A stretch of 64,000 nt of DNA from Streptomyces chrestomyceticus JCM 4735 (GCF_003865135.1 NZ_BHZC01000001.1:5270001-5334000); one strand, 5' to 3'; shown: positions 27,673-37,390, counted from the stretch's first letter. The notes: generated from the letters alone by a model not told the origin. Numbers and translations are program-made.

Positions 27673-28037
27673 GTGAACTGGATCTGGTGGGTGTTCGCGT
27701 TCTTCATGGCGGGGGTTTCGCCAAGGTCGCGGACGTCGGGCGGAAGGCGATGAGTACGCGGCACGCGCGCAAGATGGAGCGGCTGGAGGGTGCGCGGCAG
27801 GAGCGGCTGGAGCTGGAGGCGGCGCAGCGGCCGCCGGAGGCGGTGTGCGGGTGTACGCACCATCTCGCCAAGCACGACAAGCAGGGCAGGTGTCATGAGG
27901 CGGTCCAGGTGCCGACGGCCTGGGACGCGGAGAAGAAGCCGGTCGCGTACGAGCCGGGGCAGTGCACCTGCCAGCAGTACGTCGGCCCGCAGCCCCTCTC
28001 GCAGGTGTTCGCGGAGGAGCTGACGGACCGGGCGTAG
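27673..28037 (+). CDS. Membrane-anchored CxC...H protein, split by a 1-base loss
   Basis: Two frames together describe one protein. The GTG at 27673 opens MNWIWWVFAFFMAG, a short membrane anchor. The frame then breaks at the five-G run 27711-27715. In the next frame the protein continues GFAKVADVGRKAMSTRHARKMERLEGARQERLELE, then VCGCTHHLAKHDKQGRCHE and GQCTCQQYVGPQPLSQV. A sixth G would join them as ATG GCG GGG GGT TTC. The intact product would be about 121 aa with a coiled segment and a Cys/His-rich domain that could bind metal. Similar streptomycete proteins of unknown function have this layout. The break is probably a homopolymer sequencing error. Confidence 0.78.
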
Positions 28038-28048
28038 GCGGCCTCGCC

Positions 28049-29254
28049 TCAGGAGGACGGCGCCGTGCGGCCCAGCAGCATCGTGGGCGCCCCGGCCACC
28101 CGTGTCAGGAACACCACGCAGGAGTTCGGCCCCGACAGCTTGAGCTTTTTGCGCAGTTCGTCGGGCTCTACGGCCGAACCCCGCTTCTTGATCACGGCGA
28201 TCCCGACGCCGCGCTCGCGCAGCAGCGCCTTCAGCTTCTTGACGTTGAAGGGCAGCGTGTCGGTGATCTCGTAGGCCGTGGCGTACGGGGTCGGGCGGTG
28301 CTCGTCGGCCGTGATGTAGGCGATGGTCGGGTCGAGCAGGCGGCCGTCCACCTGCTGGGCGACCTCCGCGACCAGGTGCGCGCGGATGACCGCGCCGTCC
28401 GGTTCGTACAGCCAGCGGCCGACCGGGCCCGGCTCGGGGTCGGGCAGGCCGGTGCCCAGCAGGAAGTCACCGGCGGGCAGGAGCGTGGCGCGGCGCGCGC
28501 CGGGCGCGGTGCCGAACCACAGGACGGCTTCCTTCACGTCGCCGCCGTCGGAGATCCACTCCGCCTCCGCCTCGTCGGGGATGATCTCGTGTGGAATGCC
28601 CGGCGCGATCTTGAGGGCCGCGTGCGGCGCCGTACGGGCGGCCTGGACGGCCCAGGACAGCGGCGGTGAGTACGCCTCCGGGTCGAAGATCCGCCCGCCG
28701 CGTCCGCCCCGGCCGCCGCGCCGCGCCGGGTCGACGAAGACCGCGTCGTACGCCGAGGTGTCCACCTCGGTGACATCGGCGCAGCGCACCTCGATCCGGT
28801 CGGCCAGCCCCAGCGCCTCCGCGTTGGCACGGGCCGCCGCGCAGGTCAGCGGGTCGCGGTCGACGGCCAGGACGTGGATGCCGGCGCGCGCCAGGGCGAT
28901 GGCGTCGCCGCCGATGCCGGAGCACAGGTCGGCGAGCGAGCGGACGCCGAGGGCGGCGAGGCGGGTGGCGCGGTGGGCGGCGACCGTGCTGCGGGTGGAC
29001 TGTTCGACGCCGTTGGGCGTGAAGTACATGCGCGCGGCGTCCGCCCCGAACTTGGCCGCGGCCCGCTGCCGCAGCCGCGCCTGGCCCAGCGCGGCGGAGA
29101 CCAGCGGCGCCGGGTGGTCGCGCCGCAGCCGGGTCGCGGTCGCCAGTTCGTCGGCGGGGTCGTGGTCGCGCAGTTCGGCCAGCAGGGCCTGGCCTTCGGG
29201 CGTGTGCAGCGCGGAGAAGGAGTCGAGGTCGTTCGCCTGGTTCACCCGGTCCAT
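28049..29254 (-). CDS. Class I SAM-dependent methyltransferase (THUMP-like)
   Basis: The product is 401 aa. The SAM-binding motif is LADLCSGIGGDAIALARAG near residue 108, followed by VLAVDRDPLTCAAARANAEALGL and YDAVFVDPARRGGRGGRGGR. The N-terminal ~90 residues and the C-terminal ~90 (TLPFNVKKLKALLRERGVGIAVIKKRGSAVEPDELRKKLKLSG) resemble a THUMP-like domain often found in RNA methyltransferases. The DPAR motif takes the place of the DPPY/NPPY seen in N-methyltransferases. The target is unknown. The ATG at 29254 was chosen as the start. It is 55 bp downstream of the ftsW-like gene end and on the same strand. Confidence 0.85.
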   Translation of the reverse strand: MDRVNQANDLDSFSALHTPEGQALLAELRDHDPADELATATRLRRDHPAPLVSAALGQARLRQRAAAKFGADAARMYFTPNGVEQSTRSTVAAHRATRLAALGVRSLADLCSGIGGDAIALARAGIHVLAVDRDPLTCAAARANAEALGLADRIEVRCADVTEVDTSAYDAVFVDPARRGGRGGRGGRIFDPEAYSPPLSWAVQAARTAPHAALKIAPGIPHEIIPDEAEAEWISDGGDVKEAVLWFGTAPGARRATLLPAGDFLLGTGLPDPEPGPVGRWLYEPDGAVIRAHLVAEVAQQVDGRLLDPTIAYITADEHRPTPYATAYEITDTLPFNVKKLKALLRERGVGIAVIKKRGSAVEPDELRKKLKLSGPNSCVVFLTRVAGAPTMLLGRTAPSS

Positions 29255-29309
29255 TGTGGGCCAGCGCGCGCGGCGCGGAGCGGCGGGGCGAGGTCGTGGA
29301 GGGCCGGAG

Positions 29310-30908
29310 TCAGCCGTGTGCGCGGCGGGCGCGACGGCCGTGGCCCGGCGGGCGTCCGCTGTCCCGGGGCGTGACCGGGGCGGGCAGGGCGGCCTGGACC
29401 ACGCGGGGGGTGGCCTGGGTGGCGTCCAGGTCCACCGCGGCGCGGGCGGCGCGCCGTCCACGCCGCCCGCGCCGTCCGCCCGGCTCTCCTATCGGCTCGC
29501 GGCGGCGCTGCGCGCTGTCGCTGATGCGTATGAGCAGCGCGACCATGACCCAGTTCGCGACGAGCGAGGACCCGCCCTTGGCCAGGAAGGGCAGTGCCTT
29601 GCCGGTGAGGGGTATCAGCCCGGTGACGCCGCCCGCGACGACGAAGACCTGGAGCAGCAGCGAGCTGGCCAGGCCGACCGCCAGCAGCTTGCCGAAGGGG
29701 TCGCGGGCGAGGAGGCCGACGCGCAGGCCGCGCTGGGCGAGCAGGACGTACAGGAGCAGGACGACCATCACCCCGGCGAGGCCCAGTTCCTCGCCGACGG
29801 TGGTGAGGATGAAGTCGCTGTTGCCCGCGAAGCCGATCAGTTCGGGATGCCCCTGCCCCAGGCCCGTACCGCTGATGCCGCCGCTGCCGAAGCTGAACAG
29901 CGCCTGTGCGGCCTGCTCGGACTGCAGGCCCGGCGGCCGCTCCTTGGCGGGCAGGAAGATGTCCATGGGATGCAGCCAGGCCATGACCCGGCCCTTGACG
30001 TGCGGTTCGACGGAACCGACGACGGCGGCGCCGATCACCGCCATGGCCAGGCCGCACAGCACCCAACTGGTGCGTTCGGTGGCCATGTAGAGGGTGATCA
30101 CGAAGAGGCCGAAGAAGATCAGCGACGTACCGAGGTCGCGTTCGAAGACCAGCACCAGGAGGCTGATGACCCAGATGGTGAAGATCGGCCCGAGCTGGCG
30201 TCCCGGCGGGAGCTGGACGCCCATGACGCGGCGGCCGGAGAGCGCGAGCGCGTCGCGGTTGAGCGTCAGGTAGCCCGCGAAGAACACCGCGATCATGATC
30301 TTCACGAACTCGCCGGGCTGCAGCGACAGCGGCCCCACGAAGATCCACCGCTTGGCGCCGAACGTGTCGCCGGGGAAGAAAGCCGGAGCCATCAGCAGCA
30401 CCAGCGCGACGGCCATCGTCAGATAGATGTACCGCTGGAGGAAGCGGTGGTCGCGCAGCAGCATCAGCACGGCCGTACAGACCGCCACCCCGATCACCGT
30501 CCACACGAGCTGCCCGCCCGCCGCCGGGGTCATGTGCAGGCTGGGTTTGGCCGCGTACGTGATGTCGAGGCGGTTCAGCAGCACCAGGCCGATGCCGGAC
30601 AGCAGCGTGGCGAGCGGCAGGATCAGCGGGTCGGCGCGCGGCGCGAAGCGGCGCACGACCAGGTGCGGGACGAGCGCCATGAAGAAGACGGCGGCGCTGA
30701 AGCCGGGCAGCCCGGCGGGCAGCCGGCCGTTCATCGACAGGCCGGTGTACGTGTAGCCGAAGACCGTGATCAGTACGGCGAAGGCGAGCAGCCACATCTC
30801 CGTACGCCGCCGGTTCGGGGCCTGGGCGAGCGCGGCGAACGTCATGGTGCGCTCGGCGTCGCTCTCCGGCGCCCCGAGGGGCCGGGGCGAGCTCGTCAGT
30901 CCACGCAC
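29310..30908 (-). CDS. FtsW/RodA/SpoVE-family peptidoglycan glycosyltransferase
   Basis: SEDS proteins polymerise lipid II with a partner class B penicillin-binding protein. The product is 532 aa with ten or more transmembrane helices. The central block AKRWIFVGPLSLQPGEFVKIMIAVFFAGYL and the later GNSDFILTTVGEELGLAGV and TGLIPLTGKALPFLAKGGSSLVANWV are diagnostic. A basic cytoplasmic tail of ~60 residues follows. The GTG at 30908 has GGAGG with 6-nt spacing and overlaps the LCP stop by 13 bases; an ATG at 30845 lacks a good site. No PBP is adjacent, so whether it acts in division, elongation or sporulation is open. Confidence 0.9.
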   Translation of the reverse strand: MRGLTSSPRPLGAPESDAERTMTFAALAQAPNRRRTEMWLLAFAVLITVFGYTYTGLSMNGRLPAGLPGFSAAVFFMALVPHLVVRRFAPRADPLILPLATLLSGIGLVLLNRLDITYAAKPSLHMTPAAGGQLVWTVIGVAVCTAVLMLLRDHRFLQRYIYLTMAVALVLLMAPAFFPGDTFGAKRWIFVGPLSLQPGEFVKIMIAVFFAGYLTLNRDALALSGRRVMGVQLPPGRQLGPIFTIWVISLLVLVFERDLGTSLIFFGLFVITLYMATERTSWVLCGLAMAVIGAAVVGSVEPHVKGRVMAWLHPMDIFLPAKERPPGLQSEQAAQALFSFGSGGISGTGLGQGHPELIGFAGNSDFILTTVGEELGLAGVMVVLLLYVLLAQRGLRVGLLARDPFGKLLAVGLASSLLLQVFVVAGGVTGLIPLTGKALPFLAKGGSSLVANWVMVALLIRISDSAQRRREPIGEPGGRRGRRGRRAARAAVDLDATQATPRVVQAALPAPVTPRDSGRPPGHGRRARRAHG

Positions 30909-32182
30909 GGGATGCCTCCGCCGTCCATCATGGGAGCCGACTGCCCGGAACGTTCCGCTCCGGAGCCGGACTCCACCGTCGATGAGGAAGACGAGGGCGA
31001 CGGTTGCAGGGTTCCCCCAGGTGAACGGGGTGCGGCGGACCCGCCTTCGGGCGCGTCGCCGCTGGTCGGAGCGGCCGAACCGGCGTCCTCCGGCCTGGTT
31101 TCGCGGGCGACGAGCCGCCGTATCTTGTCCGGATCCACCCGGTTCACGTCCTCACCGTGATGCTTGGCGAAGCCCTCCACGGGCAGCGTGGTGAAGCGTA
31201 CATTCCCACCCGAAAGGTTCTTCGCCTGCCGCAGGAACGCCAACAGGTCCCAGCCCTCGTCGATCACCAGGTCCTGCTTCGCGACCTCCGTCAGCTTCAG
31301 CAGCCGCAGCGGATCGGCGAAGGTGCCGGCCGAGTTCAGCTTGTGCGTGGCGGAGGCGAGGAACGCCTGCTGGCGGCGCGTACGGTCCAGATCGCCCGCG
31401 GGCAGACCGTGCCGCTGCCGTACGAACGCCAGCGACTGCGGCCCGTCGAGCGTCTGCCGTCCGGCCGGGAAGTCGGCACCCGAGTACCGGTCCTTGACGG
31501 CGTGCTTCAGACACACCGGTACGCCGTCGAGGGCGTCCGCGATGTGCAGGAATCCCACCAGGTTCACCTCGGCGAAGTGATCGACCGGCACACCGAGGAA
31601 GGCCCGCACCGTCGCGATCTGCGCCCGGCGGCCGGCCTCCCGCCCCTCGTGCTCCAGCCGTTCGTGATCGGTGACGCCCCGCCGCGCCAGCCGCTCCTCG
31701 GCCTCGGCCTTGGCCAGCCCGTACGCCTTCTTGATCTTGTCCTTGCCGTGCCCCGGGATGTCCACGAGATCATCGCGCGGTACGGAGAACGCGGTGGCCC
31801 GCCCCCCACCGGCAGGCACATGCAGCAGCATCAGCGTATTGGTGTTGTAACCGCCGATGTCGGACGAGGCGCCCGCGTGCAGCTTCTCCAGCACGTCCTT
31901 CGGCAGGTCGTTCCCGTCCTGGTCCTTACGGCTGTCCAGCCCCATCAGCAGGATGTTGACCGCCCCGCCGGACGATCTGGGCGCCCCGTCGCCGAGCGCC
32001 CGCGACGAGCCGATCCGCGCGGCGAGATCGCGGTAGAGGTACCAGCCCGCGCCCGCCGTGCCCAGCAGGAGCACGGCCACGCACAGGGCCAGCCTGCGCA
32101 ACACGACACGACGCCGGGACCGGCGCCGGCGCCCTCGCGGGCGGGCGGACTCCGGAGCGGTGGGCCTGCGACGGTGCTTCAT
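30896..32182 (-). CDS. LytR-CpsA-Psr (LCP) family wall-polymer ligase
   Basis: LCP enzymes attach anionic glycopolymers from polyprenyl phosphate carriers to peptidoglycan. The product is 428 aa. A strongly basic cytoplasmic N-terminus (1-29), one transmembrane helix (30-50) and the LCP domain from about 74 (NILLMGLDSR) follow. SVPRDDLVDIPGHGKDKIKKAY and DLDRTRRQQAFL are the conserved polyprenyl-phosphate contacts. The last ~70 residues are Ser/Gly/Pro-rich. The ATG at 32182 has repeated CTGAAG motifs just upstream, between it and the kinase stop. It lies directly downstream of a two-component system. Confidence 0.92.
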   Translation of the reverse strand: MKHRRRPTAPESARPRGRRRRSRRRVVLRRLALCVAVLLLGTAGAGWYLYRDLAARIGSSRALGDGAPRSSGGAVNILLMGLDSRKDQDGNDLPKDVLEKLHAGASSDIGGYNTNTLMLLHVPAGGGRATAFSVPRDDLVDIPGHGKDKIKKAYGLAKAEAEERLARRGVTDHERLEHEGREAGRRAQIATVRAFLGVPVDHFAEVNLVGFLHIADALDGVPVCLKHAVKDRYSGADFPAGRQTLDGPQSLAFVRQRHGLPAGDLDRTRRQQAFLASATHKLNSAGTFADPLRLLKLTEVAKQDLVIDEGWDLLAFLRQAKNLSGGNVRFTTLPVEGFAKHHGEDVNRVDPDKIRRLVARETRPEDAGSAAPTSGDAPEGGSAAPRSPGGTLQPSPSSSSSTVESGSGAERSGQSAPMMDGGGIPCVD

Positions 32183-32205
32183 CCGAACAGGCTGACGGCC
32201 CGCCG

Positions 32206-32231
32206 CTGAAGGAAGCCTGAAGGTCCTGAAG
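32206..32231 (-). promoter_or_regulatory. CTGAAG direct repeats upstream of LCP gene
   Basis: CTGAAG occurs at 32206, 32217 and 32226 on the plus strand, with steps of 11 and 9 bp. On the coding strand these read CTTCAG. Tandem direct repeats with about one helical turn spacing are typical binding sites for OmpR/PhoB-type regulators. They lie in the 55-bp gap between the histidine kinase and the LCP gene, and a similar array occurs at 60202-60229. Confidence 0.45.
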
Positions 32232-32237
32232 AACCCC

Positions 32238-33701
32238 TCAGGAGTGGCGCCCGACGCCGGCGGCGCCTTCGACGGCCGGTACGGGCAGTACCACCACAAA
32301 CCGCGCACCGGCCCGCCCGTCCTCCCGCCCCCGCACGGTCAGCTCCCCGCCGTGCGCGCGGGCGATCCCCCGGGCGATGGCCAGCCCCAGCCCCGTACCG
32401 CCGGTCTCCCGGCCACGCGCCGCGTCGAGCCGGGCGAACCGCTCGAAAACCTTCCCCCGGTCCGCCTCCGGAACCCCAGGCCCGTCATCCACCACTTCCA
32501 GCACGGCCTGCCCCGCCCCCGGATCCCCCCACGCCACAAGCCGCACCTCGGACGCCGCATACCGCAGCGCGTTGTCGACCAGATTGGTCAGCAGACGCTC
32601 CAGTTGCGCCGGATCACCCCGCACCGGAACGGGCTCACCGGCCTCGACGACCAGCCGCGGCCCACCGCCGCCCGGACGGCGCGCGGCCTCCTCCGCCGCC
32701 AGCAGCGCCAGATCCACCGGCTCCGCGCCACGCGGGGCATGCGCGTCGAGCCGGGCGAGAAGCAGCAGGTCAGCGGCGATCCGCTGCAGCCGCTCGGTGT
32801 CCCGCAGCGCCGCGCGTACGGACTCCTCATGCTCGCCGCCACAGCCGCCACCCCTGCCCGCGAGCGCCACCTCCAGCCGGGACCGCACCGCCGCGATCGG
32901 ATTGCGCAACTCGTGCGACGCGTCCGCGACGAACTGGCGCTGCCGGGTGACGGCCTGCTCCAGCCGGTCCAGGGTGGCATTGACCGTACGGGCCATCAGC
33001 GCGATCTCGTCACCGCCCGCCGGATCCGGCACCCGCCGGTCCAGCTCGCTCTCGCTGACGGCGGCCAGCTCGGTCCTGATGGCCGTGACCGGACGCAGCG
33101 CCAGCCCCGTCACCGCCCACGCGATGGCGGCGGCCAGCGCGATCAGCGGCGGGGCGCTGGCCAGCAGGGCCACGCCGATGGCGTGGGTCGCGTCGTCCAC
33201 GTCCGAGAGCACGGTCACGGCGTACACGTACCGCTCCTGCCCGCTGCCGCCGGGCGGCGACGCCCGGACGACCACCACGTCCGCGCGCGCACCGCCGGCC
33301 GCCGCGGCGGGGGAGCCGGTCAGCACGCGGTCGGCGGAGTCCTGCCCCGGGGAGGGACGCAAGCCCCGCAGTTCGGCGGCGAGCGGATCAGCGGTACGGA
33401 GACTGGTGGCGACGACCCGGCCCGTCGCGTCCAGAACCAGCACCAGATCCACACCGTCGGCGGGCGAAGGCAGCACGTCCGGCAGGGCACCCGTGTCCGC
33501 CTGCGCGGCGACCTTACGGGCGGCCACTTCCGTACGACTGGTGGTGTTGTCCAGAAGGTTCGCCCGCAACAACGCGTACAGCCAACCACCCCCCACGGCC
33601 AGCACGAGACCCATCGCGAGCGCCGCGGCCGCGGCGGTGCGGCCGCGCATGGACGCGGGCCTGGTCCGGAACCGGACCCGACGGCGGTTTTCAGCCGTCA
33701 T
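32238..33701 (-). CDS. Sensor histidine kinase
   Basis: The product is 487 aa. A transmembrane helix at about 23-46 and another at about 180-203 flank an extracellular sensor of ~130 residues. A HAMP domain follows at about 205-255. The H-box is FVADASHELRNPI with the phospho-acceptor His near 268. N (NLVDNALRYA), G1 (VVDDGPGVPEADRGKVFERF) and G2 (GTGLGLAIARGIA) boxes complete the ATPase domain. The signal is unknown. Its start overlaps the response-regulator stop by 11 bases. Confidence 0.95.
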   Translation of the reverse strand: MTAENRRRVRFRTRPASMRGRTAAAAALAMGLVLAVGGGWLYALLRANLLDNTTSRTEVAARKVAAQADTGALPDVLPSPADGVDLVLVLDATGRVVATSLRTADPLAAELRGLRPSPGQDSADRVLTGSPAAAAGGARADVVVVRASPPGGSGQERYVYAVTVLSDVDDATHAIGVALLASAPPLIALAAAIAWAVTGLALRPVTAIRTELAAVSESELDRRVPDPAGGDEIALMARTVNATLDRLEQAVTRQRQFVADASHELRNPIAAVRSRLEVALAGRGGGCGGEHEESVRAALRDTERLQRIAADLLLLARLDAHAPRGAEPVDLALLAAEEAARRPGGGGPRLVVEAGEPVPVRGDPAQLERLLTNLVDNALRYAASEVRLVAWGDPGAGQAVLEVVDDGPGVPEADRGKVFERFARLDAARGRETGGTGLGLAIARGIARAHGGELTVRGREDGRAGARFVVVLPVPAVEGAAGVGRHS

Positions 33702-34371
33702 CGGGCGCCATCCGGTACCCCGTCCCGTGCACGGTACGGATGGAATGGCGTCCGAACGGCACGTCCACCTTCTTGCGCAACGACGAGACGTACACCTCGA
33801 CGATGTTGGGATCCACGTCGGCCGGCGAGTCCCACACCTCGTCGAGGATGTCCCGCTTGGCGACCGCCTGCCCCTCGCCCGCCATGAGACAGCGCAGCAC
33901 GCCCAGTTCCCGCGCGGTCAGCTCGATCTCGGTGTCACCTCGACGACAACGCCGGGCCTCGGCATCCAGCGTGAGATCACCACTCTGCAAGGTGCGCGGA
34001 CGCTCGGCAGCCCGCCCACGCCGGGTGAGCGCACGCAACCGGGCGAGCAGCACGACGAACGAGAACGGTTTCGTCAGGTAATCGTCGGCGCCCGCGTCCA
34101 GCCCCTCGGCCACGTCGTACTCGCCGTCCTTGGCGGTCAGCATCAGCACCGGCGTCCAGTCGTCGCGGCGCCGCAGCCGCCCACAGATCTCGTACCCACT
34201 GGGCCCCGGCAGCATCACATCCAGCACGATCGCGTCATAGGCCCCCGCCAACGCCAGCTCCAGCCCCCGATGCCCGTCCCGGGCCACATCCACCCAGTGC
34301 CCCTCAGCAGCCAGCCCCCGCCGCAAGGAGTCGGCGAGCCCCTCTTCGTCCTCCACGACCAGTATGTGCAT
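33691..34371 (-). CDS. OmpR-family response regulator
   Basis: The product is 226 aa. The receiver domain has the acidic pair ED at 8-9, phospho-acceptor Asp51 in AIVLDVMLPGPSG and the Lys in DYLTKPF. The C-terminal winged helix carries LTARELGVLRCLMAGEGQAVAKRDILDEVWD and VEVYVSSLRKKVDVPFG. The ATG at 34371 is where homology starts (MHILVVEDEEG); an extension to 34509 is not conserved. It is translationally coupled to the kinase and leads a kinase-LCP-SEDS set. It is a candidate for binding the CTGAAG repeats at 32206. Confidence 0.95.
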   Translation of the reverse strand: MHILVVEDEEGLADSLRRGLAAEGHWVDVARDGHRGLELALAGAYDAIVLDVMLPGPSGYEICGRLRRRDDWTPVLMLTAKDGEYDVAEGLDAGADDYLTKPFSFVVLLARLRALTRRGRAAERPRTLQSGDLTLDAEARRCRRGDTEIELTARELGVLRCLMAGEGQAVAKRDILDEVWDSPADVDPNIVEVYVSSLRKKVDVPFGRHSIRTVHGTGYRMAPDDG

Positions 34372-34414
34372 GGACTCATTGTCATGGTTCAGGTGTATTC
34401 CTGGGGGAGGAGCT

Positions 34415-34480
34415 GGTGGGTGCGCGTCGGGCGCGATGAGCCCCGGTGGGGGTGCGCGTCTTGCGCGATGGGTCCGGTGG
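34415..34480. repeat. Imperfect ~30-bp tandem duplication
   Basis: GGTGGGTGCGCGTCGGGCGC begins the first unit at 34415. A second copy starting at 34445 reads GGTGGGGGTGCGCGTCTTGC and continues GCGATGGGTCC. The two units align with few changes. They lie within 110 bp of the response-regulator start, so they may be regulatory. Confidence 0.5.
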
Positions 34481-34507
34481 TGGGGGGCTCGGGGTCCCTC
34501 CGGGGTC

Positions 34508-34930
34508 ACTCCTCGGCACCGTGGACCGCAACGTACCTTGATTAGGCAACGCAGAGGCCCGGCTGCCTGCGGGGAGACCCCTGCGGGACCCGAGCCCTGG
34601 CCGTCGAGCGGCTATCGGTGCGATTGGGCTGGGCTTCTCACAAGCCGAGGCACCCTGGCGCGTCAGCGCCCGGTGGCGCGGCGAAGCCGCGTCGGCGTGA
34701 GCCGGCCTGGTGTGCGCGTTGCATCGCCGGGGAGTGGCCTGCCGTCCCGCCACCTCCCCGTGAGCCTCACCCCCACGTAAGGCGCCCTCCTGTGTCATCG
34801 AAAACTTCCCCCCACCGACCTCGGCTCGCCAAACCGGCCGGAGGGGGCGTGTAGGGGGCCATCCCCGCAGGCAGCCGGGTGTCTGCGTCACCGAAAAAAA
34901 GTCACGTCGCGGTGCACGGTGCCGAGGAGT
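34508..34930. repeat. ~425-bp element with ~68-bp imperfect terminal inverted repeats
   Basis: The left arm 34508-34575 and the reverse complement of the right arm 34862-34930 align along their full length. The outer 16 bp are identical (ACTCCTCGGCACCGTG). The inner 18 bp are identical (CCCGGCTGCCTGCGGGGA), and ACGCAGA is shared between them. The middle has mismatches and one indel beside a T-run. The 286-bp interior has no recognisable gene. This layout fits a MITE-like or otherwise mobile non-autonomous element, or an inverted duplication. I see no clear target-site duplication. Confidence 0.6.
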
Positions 34931-35105
34931 TGGCCCCCTGCGCGCCCCCGCCCCACAACGCACCCCATGCGAGCCGAACGTCAACCCCACACACCCCCGC
35001 GCGAAGCGCAAAGCAGCACGCAGTGCAGACCAGGATTGCCAAGCCCCCCACCTGGGCAAGGAGCCCCAGAACCACCCACCCCCGGAAAGACGCGCCGCAG
35101 GCGCA

Positions 35106-35132
35106 TTGGCACTCCGCTTGACCGAGTGCTAA
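35106..35132. promoter_or_regulatory. CIRCE operator 1 (HrcA site)
   Basis: TTGGCACTC-N9-GAGTGCTAA matches the CIRCE consensus TTAGCACTC-N9-GAGTGCTAA with one change. It overlaps the -35 region of the groES promoter, so HrcA binding would block RNA polymerase. Confidence 0.93.
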
Positions 35133-35146
35133 CCGCGTCATAGTCT
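35118..35146 (+). promoter_or_regulatory. groES-groEL1 promoter
   Basis: TTGACC (35118-35123) and TAGTCT (35141-35146) are spaced by 17 bp, a strong vegetative promoter. It lies between and partly inside two CIRCE operators. The leader to the GTG at 35279 is about 125 nt. Confidence 0.85.
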
Positions 35147-35151
35147 CGGCT

Positions 35152-35178
35152 CTGGCACTCTCCACCGGGGAGTGCCAA
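35152..35178. promoter_or_regulatory. CIRCE operator 2 (HrcA site)
   Basis: CTGGCACTC-N9-GAGTGCCAA is a second CIRCE element, centred 46 bp downstream of the first and covering the transcription start. Two CIRCE copies at groES are known in Streptomyces and give tight HrcA repression released by heat shock. Confidence 0.92.
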
Positions 35179-35278
35179 ACACAGCGACGGGCAGGTCCGG
35201 CACCCGCGACGACGGATCCTCCTGGTCGCCACCTCAGACAGTTAACCCCGTGAGATCTCCGAAGGGGGAGGTCGGATC

Positions 35279-35587
35279 GTGACGACCGCCAGCTCCAAGG
35301 TTGCCATCAAGCCGCTCGAGGACCGCATCGTGGTCCAGCCGCTCGACGCCGAGCAGACCACGGCTTCGGGCCTGGTCATTCCCGACACCGCGAAGGAGAA
35401 GCCCCAGGAGGGCGCCGTCCTCGCCGTGGGTCCGGGCCGCTTCGAGAACGGCGAGCGCCTGCCGCTCGACGTCCAGGTGGGTGACGTCGTTCTCTACAGC
35501 AAGTACGGCGGCACCGAGGTGAAGTACAACGGCGACGAGTACCTCGTCCTCTCGGCGCGCGACGTGCTCGCGATCATCGAGAAGTAA
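35279..35587 (+). CDS. groES: Co-chaperonin GroES
   Basis: GroES is the 10-kDa lid of the chaperonin. The product is 102 aa. [35 protein letters not shown] includes the mobile loop, and [36 protein letters not shown] completes the fold. The GTG at 35279 follows a purine-rich GGGGGAGG site at about 35263-35270. It is co-transcribed with groEL1. Confidence 0.97.
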   Translation: MTTASSKVAIKPLEDRIVVQPLDAEQTTASGLVIPDTAKEKPQEGAVLAVGPGRFENGERLPLDVQVGDVVLYSKYGGTEVKYNGDEYLVLSARDVLAIIEK

Positions 35588-35608
35588 TTCACCGAAGATT
35601 GCCTTGAT

Positions 35609-35656
35609 CTGCGCCCCTGGTTCCCGCGTCTAAACAACCGGTTTCCCGGGGCGCAG
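35609..35656 (+). promoter_or_regulatory. Hairpin between groES and groEL1
   Basis: CTGCGCCCC (35609-35617) pairs with GGGGCGCAG (35648-35656), with an inner GGTT/AACC pairing. It lies in the 103-bp gap 34 nt before groEL1. It could be an RNA-processing or stabilising element that sets the groES:groEL1 ratio; this is inferred from position. Confidence 0.5.
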
Positions 35657-35687
35657 TTCGTTGCAGAGAACGACTAAGGACACGTAA

Positions 35688-37313
<1,626 letters not shown>

Positions 37314-37330
37314 GGCAGCTCATCGCCGTT

Positions 37331-37366
37331 CGAGGCCCGGTCCCCTTTCGAGGGGTCCGGGCCTCG
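37331..37366 (+). terminator. Terminator of groES-groEL1
   Basis: CGAGGCCCGG-T-CCCC (37331-37345) pairs with GGGG-T-CCGGGCCTCG (37352-37366) around a TTTCGA loop. The 14-bp stem has a single T-T mismatch. It lies 17 nt after the groEL1 stop and faces the convergent gntR gene. Confidence 0.8.
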
Positions 37367-37390
37367 TCCCGTTGACGGGAGTCCCCGCCG

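Larger units (their letters stand above)
34372..35105. other. Long non-coding region upstream of groES
   Basis: This 0.73-kb stretch (0.9 kb up to groES) contains no gene I can support. It should hold the promoter of the two-component operon at its left end. It contains an imperfect ~30-bp tandem repeat at 34415-34480 and a long inverted-repeat element at 34508-34930. Several open frames cross it on both strands, but none shows a family, a ribosome-binding site or a convincing composition. Confidence 0.6.

Noticed and set aside
34364..35059. Protein-coding genes upstream of groES
   Set aside because: Several long frames exist on both strands because of the high GC content. They lack ribosome-binding sites, known domains and consistent codon bias, and they cross the inverted repeat.
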